Translations under genes and position numbers: made by a program
Shown here: positions 37,780 to 49,149 of the stretch, piece by piece
Layout of the letters: every line of letters begins with the position of its first letter
Numbering within the stretch: position 1 is the stretch's first letter
The notes under the pieces: model-generated
Told to the model about the DNA's origin: nothing
Databases searched by the model: none
The model's input: only the letters and a program-made list of their open reading frames with translations
NCBI GenBank assembly: GCA_015499995.1
Contig: JADNRV010000045.1
Span: forward strand, 124,001 to 188,000
DNA length: 64,000 nt
Direction: 5' to 3'
DNA from: Flammula alnicola
Lineage: Eukaryota > Basidiomycota > Agaricomycetes > Agaricales > Strophariaceae

Positions 37780-39846
37780 TTAATTGGATGAAGCTGTATT
37801 GAAACTGTCCGAGGAAATGTCGCTGTTGGTGCTACCATCACTCTCTTCAGCTTCTGCAGTATGTTGGCGCCGACGAAGGCGTTGGCGAGCCACTTTGAGC
37901 TTTGTTTTCTTGAGTGGAACCTGAACCGCGAAGTCTTTCCACAGATCATCATCACCGCACCCTTCGGCATCATCACGCTGCTCTTGGGTGGCAGCGTCCC
38001 ACTTAGACCACGCATCGTAATAGGTCGAGCTCTTGAACGGAATGCCAGTCAAGGAATAGAAGTGTCGGGCGACAGTGGTTTGTGGTGGAGCAGGTCTACA
38101 GCTGTGGAGAACGCGCATGACATCAAGAACAGGGTAGTCAGAGGGCCACTGCTTTTCTCCTTGTGGGATGGCGGTGGAAGTAAGCGCTGACGTGTGTCGT
38201 TCTTGCTTTACCACTGTCCGGACAGTCATCCTAGAGTAGTTATCAATGGAGGGCTCAGCCTTTCGACGTTTGGGAGGTTTCCAGTACATATCGGATGAGT
38301 CGCTGTCCGTGATGTTGATGATATCACCTTGAGGATGCGGAACGGCTGGGACAGGCGAAGGTGATGATGAAGATACCGATATCGCTTTGCTAGACAAGGC
38401 AGAGTGACGGATAGAGGAAGTTTGTATGTTCATGGGAGCTCTTGAAGATGACGGTTGCTTGGAGGTTGGCACTACCTTGCGACCTCGTTTGGACTTGTGT
38501 TTGGAGGCGCTTGAATGGTGATGCGTGGACAGGTTCAATTCCAGAAACTCACGGTCGAGCTTGGCCTTAATGCTTGCTCGCTCGCCGCGAAGGTTGGTTC
38601 GAAAGTGTGGTGGGTCAGCGGCCTTTATCCCATTTGTGAGGTACTCGTCAAGTCGAGCGCAATTCTTCACACCGACACCCTTGATGAGGATCTCCGTCGT
38701 GGCATCCACGGAGAGGAAATGGTTGGCCCTGACCCGTTGCCACGACCGGCGTGAATGGTTGTACATATGGTACCAGGTATTTTCATCGGTATTTTGAAAG
38801 CCGGCATCGGTGAGAACCGCGGATGACAGGCAGAAGTTGGGCCAGACAAACCCGCCCTGATGAACTGATTCCTCGGGCCCATCATTGTCCTTGAAAAAAA
38901 TAAATGATCGGTAAGACGAGGTAAACTTGAAGACATACCGAGAGCCAGGCGCACACGGTAACAGTGTGTTTGACCTTCTTGGTTCCATTGAGACGCTGTT
39001 CATCCGTAGCACGAACGCCTTCACGCATCTCCTGTTCACGTGATGCCTGGGTCGTGAAGATCGGCCGCATTTGCGAGGCGAATCGAGGATCGGGAAGAGG
39101 GTTCATGGACAAAGGCGGCTCGGCTACGATTCGCGAAGGCACGCGGGAAGAAACCACAGGAAGGGGACGTGCTTGGCTAGAGTGTACGGCGGATGGTGAT
39201 GCTGCTGGAGGCGCCGGTGGTTGTTGTGCTTCGATAACTGAAGGGCTAGCTGTCTGAACTGGAGAGAGTGATGCTGGAGGCGAAGGAGGACTGAGCTGGA
39301 GGGGTGCAAAGGTAGGTGTGGCCATAGGGAAGGTTGGGAGAGGGGGTTGACTCCAAGACAACATATAAGGAGTCTCAAAGGACTGGGAGTTTGACGGAGT
39401 CGACGCGGTCCCTTCAGACTGATGTAGATTCACTGAACATCCACCCATGGCCCGGCAATGAGTTGCACAGGCTCCACGAGCGCATTTGATATTAACACGG
39501 CGTTTCGTGCACTGCGATACCGCGCATCGGCCTGGTTCCACAGGAGGCTGAAAACCCGTTCTATTCGTGAGGGCTGGCCATGGGGTATCATAGGATGGCT
39601 GGGCTTGCAGTGGTGGAGATGGCTGCGGATCCTCGACGAAGCGAAAGAAGTGGGTGTGGGGAATTTCCAAGGTACCCGAACACTGTAAACCATAGTTTGT
39701 TAACGCAAAGCCGTCTCGAGAGGAAAAATAACACATACAGAGATGAAGAATCTCCCTTTGTTACCATTCTTATCGCTTACTGCGACCTTTGGCGTGAGGA
39801 GAATAGCACAATCTTGGCATTTGAATCTCGCAGGAGATCCTGACAT
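37780..39846 (-). CDS. GRF zinc-finger protein carried by the KDZ element
   Basis: The start at 39846 gives MSGSPARFKCQDCAIL. After an intron (about 39690-39742) a GRF-type zinc finger is completed (NKGRFFIS-CSG...HTHFFRF). A second cluster follows near 39430-39530 (CAVSQCTKRRVNIKCARGAC, ATHCRAMGGCSVNLHQ). Then come a long Pro/Ser linker, a folded middle part (WYHMYNHSRRSWQRVRANHF, HFRTNLRGERASIKAKLD), a Ser-rich basic linker and a C-terminal domain (VMRVLHSCRPAPPQTTVARH, STYYDAWSKWDAATQEQRDD). The basic/Ser tail ends DSFNTASSN. GRF fingers bind single-stranded nucleic acid or protein partners. It lies wholly within the element, tail to tail with the transposase (230 bp apart). The role, perhaps assisting or regulating transposition, is unknown. 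Confidence 0.72.
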
Positions 39847-40379
39847 AGCGGCGAGGGCTACATTGCGCCAGCGGGTAGAGATAGGTTGATAGCGATGTAA
39901 AAAGAAAGGGCGAGATCTAAATCCATATAAATTAGCTCAAGCGTCTGCGATAGCAATGGGAAACGATGCTCACGAGGGTGTTAGTTGATGGTTACATCTG
40001 AAATATGTATACTTGTCAGTGAAAGCCAATGCAATAGGAAATAATACTCACAATAAAGTAGGCGGTATCCAGCTTACAGTCTAAAGGCAAGGGCGATGTT
40101 GTAGAGCGAGGTGAGGTGGCGCGAGAAGAGATGAAGGGAGAGAACGACGTTGACAATGACAGCAAACACGCTTTCGCCACAAGGTCACGTGTGGAAAAAG
40201 GTTGTCTACGTTTGGATGAGAAGAGATCATTAGCCGCTTTGGGATTTTTCATACGAACATCGTGTAAATTGGCCCTACGAGAGCTGAATATATCGTAGAT
40301 ATGTTTAAATATTATGAGGATCTGTACAGAATGCTCGCAGCCAGGGAGAATTCGCCTCTGAGAGGTCCGGACAGCGTGC
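39847..40379. other. Right subterminal region of KDZ element
   Basis: About 530 bp between the cargo-gene start and the right inverted repeat. It is the likely promoter and leader of the cargo gene on the minus strand. I see no further gene. Near 40355-40385 there is a GC-rich self-complementary stretch with GGTCCGGAC and GCCGGAGTCCGGC. Confidence 0.45.
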
Positions 40380-40431
40380 CGGAGTCCGGCCTGAGGCGGA
40401 GAGGCGGATTTCCCATTTCCGACTTTCTTTG
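40380..40431 (-). repeat. Right terminal inverted repeat of KDZ element
   Basis: Reverse complement of the left end. Core 40380-40425 (CGGAGTCCGGCC ... TTCCGACTT). It holds one exact TGAGGCGG (40392-40399, reverse of CCGCCTCA) and one single-mismatch copy directly after it, against four copies at the left end. Confidence 0.88.
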
Positions 40432-40439
40432 CTTTTACC
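40432..40439 (+). repeat. Right target-site duplication of KDZ element
   Basis: CTTTTACC, the exact direct partner of 35035-35042. It ends 35 bp before the HRQ1 start codon. Confidence 0.85.
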
Positions 40440-40474
40440 AGTCACCCCAACTCTGAATGTGACCCCCTTTAAAG

Positions 40475-43400
40475 ATGGTCTTGAAACGCAAAGCAAACGC
40501 GTCTGAACGGAACGATATCACCTCAGTGCCCAACATGGCTGGTGAGAGTACCAATGTTGAAAAGCCTCCTGCAAAGAAGAAGGTCCGTCAAACTGCGAAG
40601 AAGGGGAAAATGTCAGAAACAGAGAGCACTGCGGAAGAAATCCCTTGGCCCCAACACTTTCATACGGTGTGTTCGATATCGTCGGTCGAATAATAAAACC
40701 ACATTTAACAACATGGCTTTATTTAAAGCTCTTCAAGGTAAAGATCCATCCCAGTTCTCATACCTTACACATCCTGACGACGTTCCAGATCTTCAAAGTG
40801 TGTCCAACTCGCTTGTTAGCAAGAAGAAATTTACATTTAGGTTTAAGGCTATCAACATGGTCCTCGCCTTCGTTTCATCCAAGCGGCAGCTAGCTACGAG
40901 TTTCTCTGCAGTCAGATCCTCTGTCGAAGGCCTTCTCAAACAGTGCTTCTCGTTGAATTTTAGCAAGCGTTACTTACTAATCTTATTCCAGTCCTCTAGA
41001 AATTGTCAAGGTTTCTGAGATCAAGTCTGTCCTTCTTTTCAATAGATATTTGGTATATTCACAGGTGTGCGGCTCAGAGCCTTGCTACCTGACCTCGTTA
41101 AATTCTCGTACATCCCCTTGTCGGAATTGCAAGTTAATGAAGAGAACAGCAAGAAGCCATCTGCACGTTCGATTGATTATTCCAAGGCGACGTTACCCGA
41201 ATCTTCAGGATCTCAAGAAGGTCACATTCTCGTCTTGGACTTCGTGGATACTCTACGTGGCAGAAAATCTGGCACTTCATCCCAGTAAATCTTTGGTGCC
41301 ATTTCTCTTCTGAAAGAGATTTATATTCCAACATCACAGATCGCTATCCATTTCAACACCTTCCTTGTCTCCCGCAGCCGTTAAAAAGCTGATAGAGGCA
41401 CGAAATCAAAGGTTTCAGCAAGCAGTCAACGAGTAAGCTTGTTTCTGGTTGGGTGAACTGTTTATTGAAAATGTTAGGCTTCTTTCTGCCACTCCAGTGG
41501 GTGATGACCCCGTGCATTTGCTGGTCACTGCGGGGCAAACTTACGTACCCGTAAACCATACAATCTTTGATTCTGACGAGGAACCAAAAATGATACCTAA
41601 TTCGAATGAGCGTCCTCCTGTGGATCAAGTTATTTCAGACATCATGGCTTCGATTTGGTACAAGGATCAGATTGTGCATCGGCGGATTGTCGAGGCCAAG
41701 GAGGCACAGACAGGTGAACATGACCTTCTCGGAGAAACATTATACGGACTCATTGTCTAGCCGAAACAGCTCCTTTAAATCCACCCATCTCACAGAAGAT
41801 TTCCAATGCTGTATTAACATCACGGAAGATACGGTCACTATATTCTCACCAGGTCGCCGCCATTGACGCAATAAGAAGGGGAAAACACGTTGTGGTTTCT
41901 ACAAGCACTGCATCAGGTAAAAGCGTTATATACCAGGTTAGCTGATCTTGCGAAGTATGATGACATAACACTGAATGAAAACTGATTAGATCCCACTGTT
42001 GATGTCTCTCGAAGAGGATTCTGACGCTAGGGCTATTTTGGTCTTTCCAACGAAAGTACGATATATCTTCATGACCAACAGAATTTCTGCTAGAATTCTT
42101 AATATGAATGTACAATAGGCATTGGCCCAAGATCAAAAAGCGTCCCTTGAGCGACTTTTTCAAATGTGTCCTGGACTCGATCACCTCAAGGTGGTGCCAT
42201 ATTATAACTGAATAATCATGCGTTCTAAATCTACCTGGCAGGTTGCGACATATGATGGTGATACACCCCAAGAAACTAGGGCAGGTTAGTCAACGGCCCA
42301 TGTACTATCTGCTGTACACTCTTACTCAGCATATCATTAGAAATTCGAGATACGGCTTCAGTGATCCTGACTAACTTTGTGAACTCAATCAAGTTTTTCC
42401 GTTTATGTAAAAAGACTAATAACGACTTGTGCAGGATACACTGCATGCATCTATTCTTCCTAATGAGGAGAAATGGCGAAGGTCGGTTTTTGTTTATGTC
42501 GGAGAGCTAAAGGTCTTACTGTCCATAAGTTTTCTGAAGAGATTAAAGGTAGCGTAATGTCTAGAATATCGATTTGTCCTTATCGCTGACGTTCGTGCTC
42601 AGATTTTGGCCGTAGACGAGCTACACTATTATACAGGACTCTTCGGGAGGTAATATTAATCTCCTGGTCGCCTATCGATTGCCTTTCTGACTGTGGTATT
42701 TGGATGACGTTCACAGCCATGTTGCATACATCTTGCGGCGCTTTCGGAGAGTTTGTGCAGCTGTCGGAAGTTCGTATCCTCTTTCCTATATCCCCTGGGA
42801 AGTCTGACCACAATATAAACGTTATCAGACCGTCGTATTCGCTTCATCTCATGCAGTGCGACGCTCGCAAATCCAGCAGAATACATGTGTAAAATTTTTG
42901 CACTAGACGTAGATGATCTACAAGTCGTTTCGAATGACGGCGCACCATCCGGCAGTAAAGAATATCTCGTCTGGAACCCTCCCCTCGTAGACGTGATGGA
43001 CCCGTCACTGGGACGACGTTCTTCTCTCTCCGAAGCATCACGTTTAATGTGTTTCTTAATGAAGAGAGGCGTAAGAGTGATACTTTTTTGCAAGGTAAAG
43101 TACCCAGGCACCGGTCTTGCAACAACACTTTGACTTACTGTGCACTAGATACGCAAAGTTTGCGAACTGGTAAATTTTTGTCGAAACCCATGTCGCTTAA
43201 TAATAATGGGCGTTGGATAACAGGCAATGAAAACCATCAAAGCTGACTTAAGTAACGAAGGTCGCCTAGATATCTTAGAGAGAGTCAGAGCCTACAGGGG
43301 AGGTAAGATACGCTCTACGCGATATGTATGAGTTTTTTCTCACAATGCCTTTTACTAGGATATACTCGCGAGGTTAGTAAGAGAGCCTCTTAAGTCGAAG

Positions 43401-45581
43401 CTACGATAACTGAGTTGACTGTCAATCCAGGATCGTCGGAAAATCGAGCATGAAGCTTTCTCTGGTCAATTACTCGGCATCGTTGCCACCAACGCCTTAG
43501 AACTCGGTATCGACATAGGAGTTCTAGATGCCGTTATCATGCTTGGTTTTCCTCTGACTGTTTCTAATTTTGTGGGTGTCACTACCAACCTCCTATAATG
43601 CGAACATTGAAGTCTCATGTCTGTCAAAATTATCAGAAACAACAAGCTGGAAGAGCTGGTCGACGGTCTCAAGATTCTCTCGCGGTCCTGGTCGCAGACC
43701 CATTTCCAATTGATCAACACTTCGTCAATTATCCCTCTGAGCTTTTCGAGAACTCATTAGATGATCTGGTAATTGACGTCGACAATGAGCTTATCCTGGA
43801 AGGTTTGTTGGATCCTAGTATCAGGGCTTTTATATCTCATCTCATGATCTTATTTAGCACATCTGCAATGCGCTGGATATGAGATACCTTTGACAGCAGA
43901 AGACGAGAAATGGTTTGGTTCGTCGATGATGGATATATGCGAGAAAAAGTTAAAAAAGGATGCCGATGGCTGGTACGAGAACATTGATATTTGAACACGC
44001 ATATCTGCACGATACTCATGTACCCCTCCAGGTATCATACAAACCCAAAATACTTGCCCTTTCCATCTAGACACGTTTCCATCCGTAAGTCGGCCTTAAA
44101 GGACAACAAACAGCCATTAATTACAAGTCCGTTGTTTAGGCGGAGCACAAGAAGATACCTACATGGTCGTGGAAGTCAAGGACAACCAAACACAAAAAGA
44201 AACCCATATGCTGGAAGAGGTTGAATTTTCCAGGGCTTTATTCGAGCTATATGAAGGCGGTGTGGTAAGGTCATGCACCCATTCAGGTCAGAGAAGCAGC
44301 TTACATTTTAGTTTACAGTTCATGCACCAGGGAGAGACCTTCATTGTGAGCACCAGAGTCTATCACTCCTGTCTTTCTTCCAAGTCTCATCAAGGTCTGA
44401 ATTTCTCGCAGGTGAAAGAAATCAGTCATGACGAGAAGGTGGCTAAAGTTGTTCGTACTGACCTCAATTATATCACATCGCCGCGGTAAGCTTTAACATA
44501 AGCACCCATCGTAATTGTTCGCGCTTATACTTGTCCGACCTTCAGAGATGTCACGTAAGAATTTCCCGGTTGTTTTATCAGTCATCTAACAGAATTTCCA
44601 GCCGTATCGAACCACTGCAGACATTCCGTGCAGTGTCTGTCAATAATAATCTCGTTCAATTTGGCAGTGAGTTTTTAATATTGATTTTTGGATCACGTAT
44701 TCATTGTCTTTAGGGTTGAACGTGTGCATCAAAGTTTTTGGTATGTTATTGATTTCAAGTTTTACTGAAACATTGGCTTATATGCAGTAGGTTTCTTTAA
44801 AATTAGGTCCGTCTTACCTTCAGTCCAGAATTCCCAAGCTCCAGGTGATTTATATTTCTGTATCTCAGGGGGAAAACGATACTGGATGCAGTTGAATTGA
44901 TAACGCCGCCTTGGGAACGCGAAACAACCGGATTCTGGATAGACCTACCGAGTACTATCTTGGAATCTCTGAGCTCAAAGCAAATCGACGGTGCAGCAGC
45001 TATCCATGCCGCTGAACATGCATTCCTCAATCAATTTGTTCTTTCCGAAGATGTGAAAACGGATTGCAGAGTAGCGAAAGAAGACTACAAAGATACAGAT
45101 ACCCCTGCTAAACGGCCTCCCAGGTAAAGCAGCCCAGTATTGCAGGATGCATGTATTAACTAGTAATGCTAGACTCATATTCTATGATGCCGCGGGTAAA
45201 ACGGGTGGAGTAGTCGCAAGGGCGTTCGATCACGGTATGTTCATTGTCTCAACCCACCTTGCTCTGCAAATTAACAACTCATTGAAAAAGTGCAAAATCT
45301 CCTCAATAGAGCGCAGATGGCTGTTGAGAACTGCAGTTGTGCTGAAGGGTGTACATTATGTACGTGTATTCAAACCCAGCTAATCATGTGCTAATTAGCG
45401 GAATAATAAAGGTGTACAGAGTACCGTTTGCAAGGATGCAAACTTGATCTCTTCTAAGCTTGGTGCAAGCATCATTCTGAATGGCCTGCTCGGGGTTGAG
45501 CATGACCTGCAAGAAGTTGACAGTGTCGAACACCTTATCTCGCGCGAGATGTGCCACGAGTCTGAAATGGGTGATTTATGA
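40475..45581 (+). CDS. HRQ1: ATP-dependent DNA helicase Hrq1 (RecQ4-like, SF2)
   Basis: Hrq1 is a 3'-5' helicase of the RecQ4-like group acting in crosslink repair and telomere maintenance. The start at 40475 ([16 protein letters not shown]) opens a basic N-terminus, then [20 protein letters not shown]. Helicase motifs are in order: [18 protein letters not shown] (motif I), [18 protein letters not shown] (Ia), [13 protein letters not shown] (II, DELH), [11 protein letters not shown] (III), [14 protein letters not shown] (V) and QQAGRAGRR (VI). The C-terminal zinc-binding (DUF1998-type) region follows and the gene ends at 45581. About 20 short introns are present, many with CTAAC/CTGAC branch sites. 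No frame breaks were found. The KDZ insertion ends 35 bp upstream, so its promoter is changed. Convergent with the SCYL2-like gene. Confidence 0.93.
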
Positions 45582-45628
45582 TTACCACACCAGAGAAAGA
45601 CGGAAAGCGTAATTAGGTATCTAAAATC

Positions 45629-48600
45629 CTATGATAGCGGATCGAAATCACCCCAATCATCCTTGGATAATGTATTGTTCGACCTTCCCGTCGAAGATTG
45701 GGCTGGCTTTGAGGGTACTAGTAGGCCGCTCATCTGCGGTGGTGTGGGCAAAGCAGGCGATGCCATACTGAATTGCTGTGTCATCAACGGCATAGGTGGA
45801 TTCATAGGAGCCGAGAACGGCGAAAATGTAGTTGCTTGGCTGGAAGAATAAATATTATAGTTCGGAGGAGGCAACGCTGGTTGAGAGGGTTTAGGCTGAA
45901 TGGGCTGAGTAGTGAAGGCAACTGGTCTTGATTGCCCAGGAGGCGGAGGAAAGGGATTTTGCGAGAAACTTGGGCGGGAGATATCAGCAGTAGGTGCAGT
46001 GAAAGTCTGTGGACTTGCAGCCATGGGCTCTTGCCGCCATGAAGGTGTGGTCGTAGGAAAATTTGATGGGATCGGTGTTGCATTGAGCTTGGATGAACGG
46101 TAGTTATTCCTTGACGTTGACGACACACTCGGAGGAGGAGTAGATTGTGCGGTGGGTAAGGGAGGCGGCCGAGACTGTGCAACAGGCGATGAAAGTGGTT
46201 GCGAGGCTGGAGTCTATTAAACCAGTCAGTAAGAACATTCCAGTACCGCTATGTCGACTTACCGGATTGCTGAATATACTACCCCATACGTCGTCGTCCC
46301 AGTTGGCATTGTTGTCGATGATGGTGTCTGCCTTGACTGTAGCACCATTCGCCTTGCCAACCAAGCTTTCAAAATCGACGTTGGAAGTGGTACCATTAGC
46401 ACCGGGTGTACCATTGGCTGCGACGCCCGATCGATCCTCCAGGCGTTGAGAGTCTCGTAAAAATTGATCATGTTCTTTCTCGACCCGGTCTCCCAGTTTC
46501 TTTATCACCTGCATGAATCGCTGGAATTGACCGATGCTCAATACTGGATTTTGTCAGTGAATGGTAAATAGGACATCGATCGTGTAACCTACAAGGACCG
46601 ATGGACACAGCCCACAGTTGTGGCAAGACCAGAGTCGCGACAGCTTCTCGATCTACTTTGAAACCCATGGCTTCTTGGACAGAAAGTGTCGCCATCATGA
46701 CTGCAGGTTCCTTTGTCCTGATCTTCGAAAGAAGAGGAACGAGTTTCTGCGTGAGGCTTGACTGCGAAGAATTTGTCAGAAGGCTCCTCGATAGGGATGC
46801 CGAAACATACTTGGTCAAGTGTCTTGACCATGGCTAGAAATGTGACAAGGGTGGCGACTTTGACAGTCAATATACGTGTTTTAGTGAACACCATCTTCAG
46901 GGAAATAATAAACTGATGAACAAACAAGACGGAGCCCGTAGTACATACCGCAACGCGGGGAAAAAGAACGCCTTGAACTTCTGCATAATCAATTGTTTCA
47001 CAAAGACCGGGAACAGCCTTGAGAGCGCGCTCTTGCACCTGAAAAGAATATTCAAGAAGGTTAGGCATAATGGGAAACAGAATTCACATACAACAGCATG
47101 TTCGGATTCCAGGGCATTGTAAACGAGGGGCAGGACATCTGCGTAAACACCGTCAGCATCGCAAAGAGACAAAGCCTACATGACATACGTTCTCTAAACA
47201 CGTTCTTGTCAGTTTTATCCTGAAGCATCGTGAGATTATCTAGCAAAGTTAACATGTTTTGAGGAGGTTCTCGAATTGTGAACAGCGGTTTCAGGCTGGG
47301 AAGCACTGTAGCAGCGAACTGAGAAGCTGAGAGCGACTGAGATATTACGAAGACATTGGGAAGAATATAGGGCAACAGTTGGGTATCTTTCATCTACATC
47401 TGAGTTAGTATGCACTATTGAACGGTGAGAACTGACTGACTTCTTCCAGCAATGATGGCAGTATCTTTCGAGTCCTTAGTCCCTCGGAAAAGCGATCGAG
47501 CACATTCGTCAATCCTTTCATAAATGAAATCTTTTCCTCCCGTGTCTTGGCCGTAAAATTGGAACGGTCCAAGAAATTCAGGGTGGATATCGGTAGAGAA
47601 GAGAAGAAAGGATGGGAGGGAAGTGTTTCAGGAGTCGGCCTGGAGCCATAATGCCGAGTAATTAGCGAGCGAAGGAGGACTGAATGAGTTGATCAATGAA
47701 TGGGGTGAATAAAGAAAGACAAGTAATAATCTACCTTGGAGGTCGCTATCAAGTCTTTCCATCCCAGGAACGGGTTTAGAGGCATTTTCACGCAGCCCAC
47801 CAAGACTTCCGTGATTCTTGAAAGGGGGGTTTCCCTTGCAATGTACTGCGTACACCAAACAGCCAAGTGAGTACATATCTGACGCTGTTACGAGCTGCTC
47901 ATCGAGCGCATATTCCGGAGCTGGCAGTCAGTCAGATTAGATGACTGTAGAGAAGTCACGCAGCCGTACCCATATAATCGAAGGACCGCTGGATATAAGG
48001 CGGCACTCTGCCATCAAAAGTCGGAAATTCCCAATTCGAAGGTGCGCCACTAGATGTTTGAAGAGGAATGGTCAAGCCAAGGCCGGCAATTTTCCAGTCG
48101 CCCTGCCAAAATGAAGATACATTTCAGTTTGTGTCAGCATGGAGATCTTTATCGAAATGACTGACAGCACCATTGATCACCACACTTTCGGGACAGATGT
48201 TAGAGTGGATAAGTTTAGCAGAGGTGTGTAGGAATGAGAGTCCTTTGCAGAGTTGGAGTATTCCCTTCTGTATCTGGAAATTTAAAGTTACTATATGATT
48301 TATATATGTTGGGATGTAATGCATGTGTACGAACCTCGATTTCATCCAACTCGACCGAGGACGATTGCCGACCGGAATCTGGGATGGCAAGTTGAAGGGA
48401 TGATAAGACCGGCTCGGTTGCGAACATAATTTCACTTCGCGTTTCCTCTAAGGGCTCCACCATTTCTTTCAACAAGAGATGAGCATTGACGTTCTAAATT
48501 AAATAGAATGATAACTCACCCAGGATAGAAGGGTGCCGTAGTCGCCCCAGGGCTGAAGCCTGCAAATCAAATTGATGTAAGATATACATTGAATGCATCT

Positions 48601-48925
48601 TTGGATGACGCACCTCGGCCTTCATAACCTCTATTACTCTGTCCTTTCCCTGTGGACCTAATCGTTCCATGTCCGGACCGCGTTTATCAAAAGTCCAAAC
48701 AGATACGCGTTTATTCGTGACTTTATGCCATGCCGACTGAACCTTCCACAGTCCAACGTGAAAAGTAGGCGTTAGCGCTGGTGGTGCAGAGAGAGACGTG
48801 TTCGTGCCGCCTGGGGTGCCAGGTCTGCTGCCCAGACCAAGTGGTGTGCTAGTCCCGATGTTATACGATTGTGAAATATTCGTTCGAGCGAAGAAGGATG
48901 TGGCAGCAGCGAACATCTGGGCCAT
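45629..48925 (-). CDS. SCYL2: SCY1-like pseudokinase (SCYL2/Ppk32 type)
   Basis: SCYL2-type proteins are kinase-like, largely inactive proteins of clathrin and endosome traffic. The start at 48925 gives MAQMFAAATSFFARTNIS. The kinase-like domain shows KVTNKRVSVWTFDKRGPDM, SALGRLRHPSILEMVEPLEE, LHTSAKLIHSNICPESVVI and DWKIAGLGLTIP. HSN replaces the HRD-type catalytic loop and GLG replaces DFG, which supports loss of activity. YMAPEYALDEQLVTASDMYS and LGCLVYAVH follow. The second half is a HEAT-repeat region (VLPSLKPLFTIREPPQNML, ERALKAVPGLCETIDYAEVQ, LSVQEAMGFKVDREAVA). The Pro/Ser/Gln tail ends DDWGDFDPLS, a possible clathrin/adaptor-binding end. Convergent with HRQ1, 47 bp apart. No frame breaks were seen. 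Confidence 0.9.
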
Positions 48926-49149
48926 CTTAAGTGCGAGTCCTCTGACAGGCAAAAGACCTGAGAGAGACTGAGCTCGTGTGTCTCCTGGAAAGAGTGAGGG
49001 ATGTGTTGTTTCTTGTTTAGTGATGACCGATGCTGCGCTAGATTCGAACTTGGTCTAACTCTTAACTCTTGTCAGCCATCGAGAACGGTGCAAGTCCCTT
49101 TTATAAGTGCGAGATTCTCTCTTTTCGTGTCTTTTTATACTAATTCATA

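Larger units (their letters stand above)
35043..40431 (+). mobile_element. Complete KDZ-superfamily DNA transposon, 5389 bp
   Basis: The element is defined by three independent signs. An 8-bp direct repeat abuts both ends. Imperfect terminal inverted repeats of about 50 bp are present. It also encodes a KDZ (Kyakuja-Dileera-Zisupton) transposase. The two ends align without a gap for 39 bases from the duplication inward, with strong identity from the seventh base (AAGTCGGA...). Inside are the transposase (35201-37549, plus) and a GRF zinc-finger cargo gene (37780-39846, minus), with tails facing each other. No TET/JBP dioxygenase gene, sometimes carried by basidiomycete KDZ elements, is present. 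The clean duplication and long matching ends suggest a fairly recent insertion. Confidence 0.88.

Noticed and set aside
35043..40431. A TET/JBP dioxygenase gene inside the KDZ element
   Set aside because: Some basidiomycete KDZ elements carry one, but no HxD...H dioxygenase motif or third gene is seen; both genes inside are accounted for.
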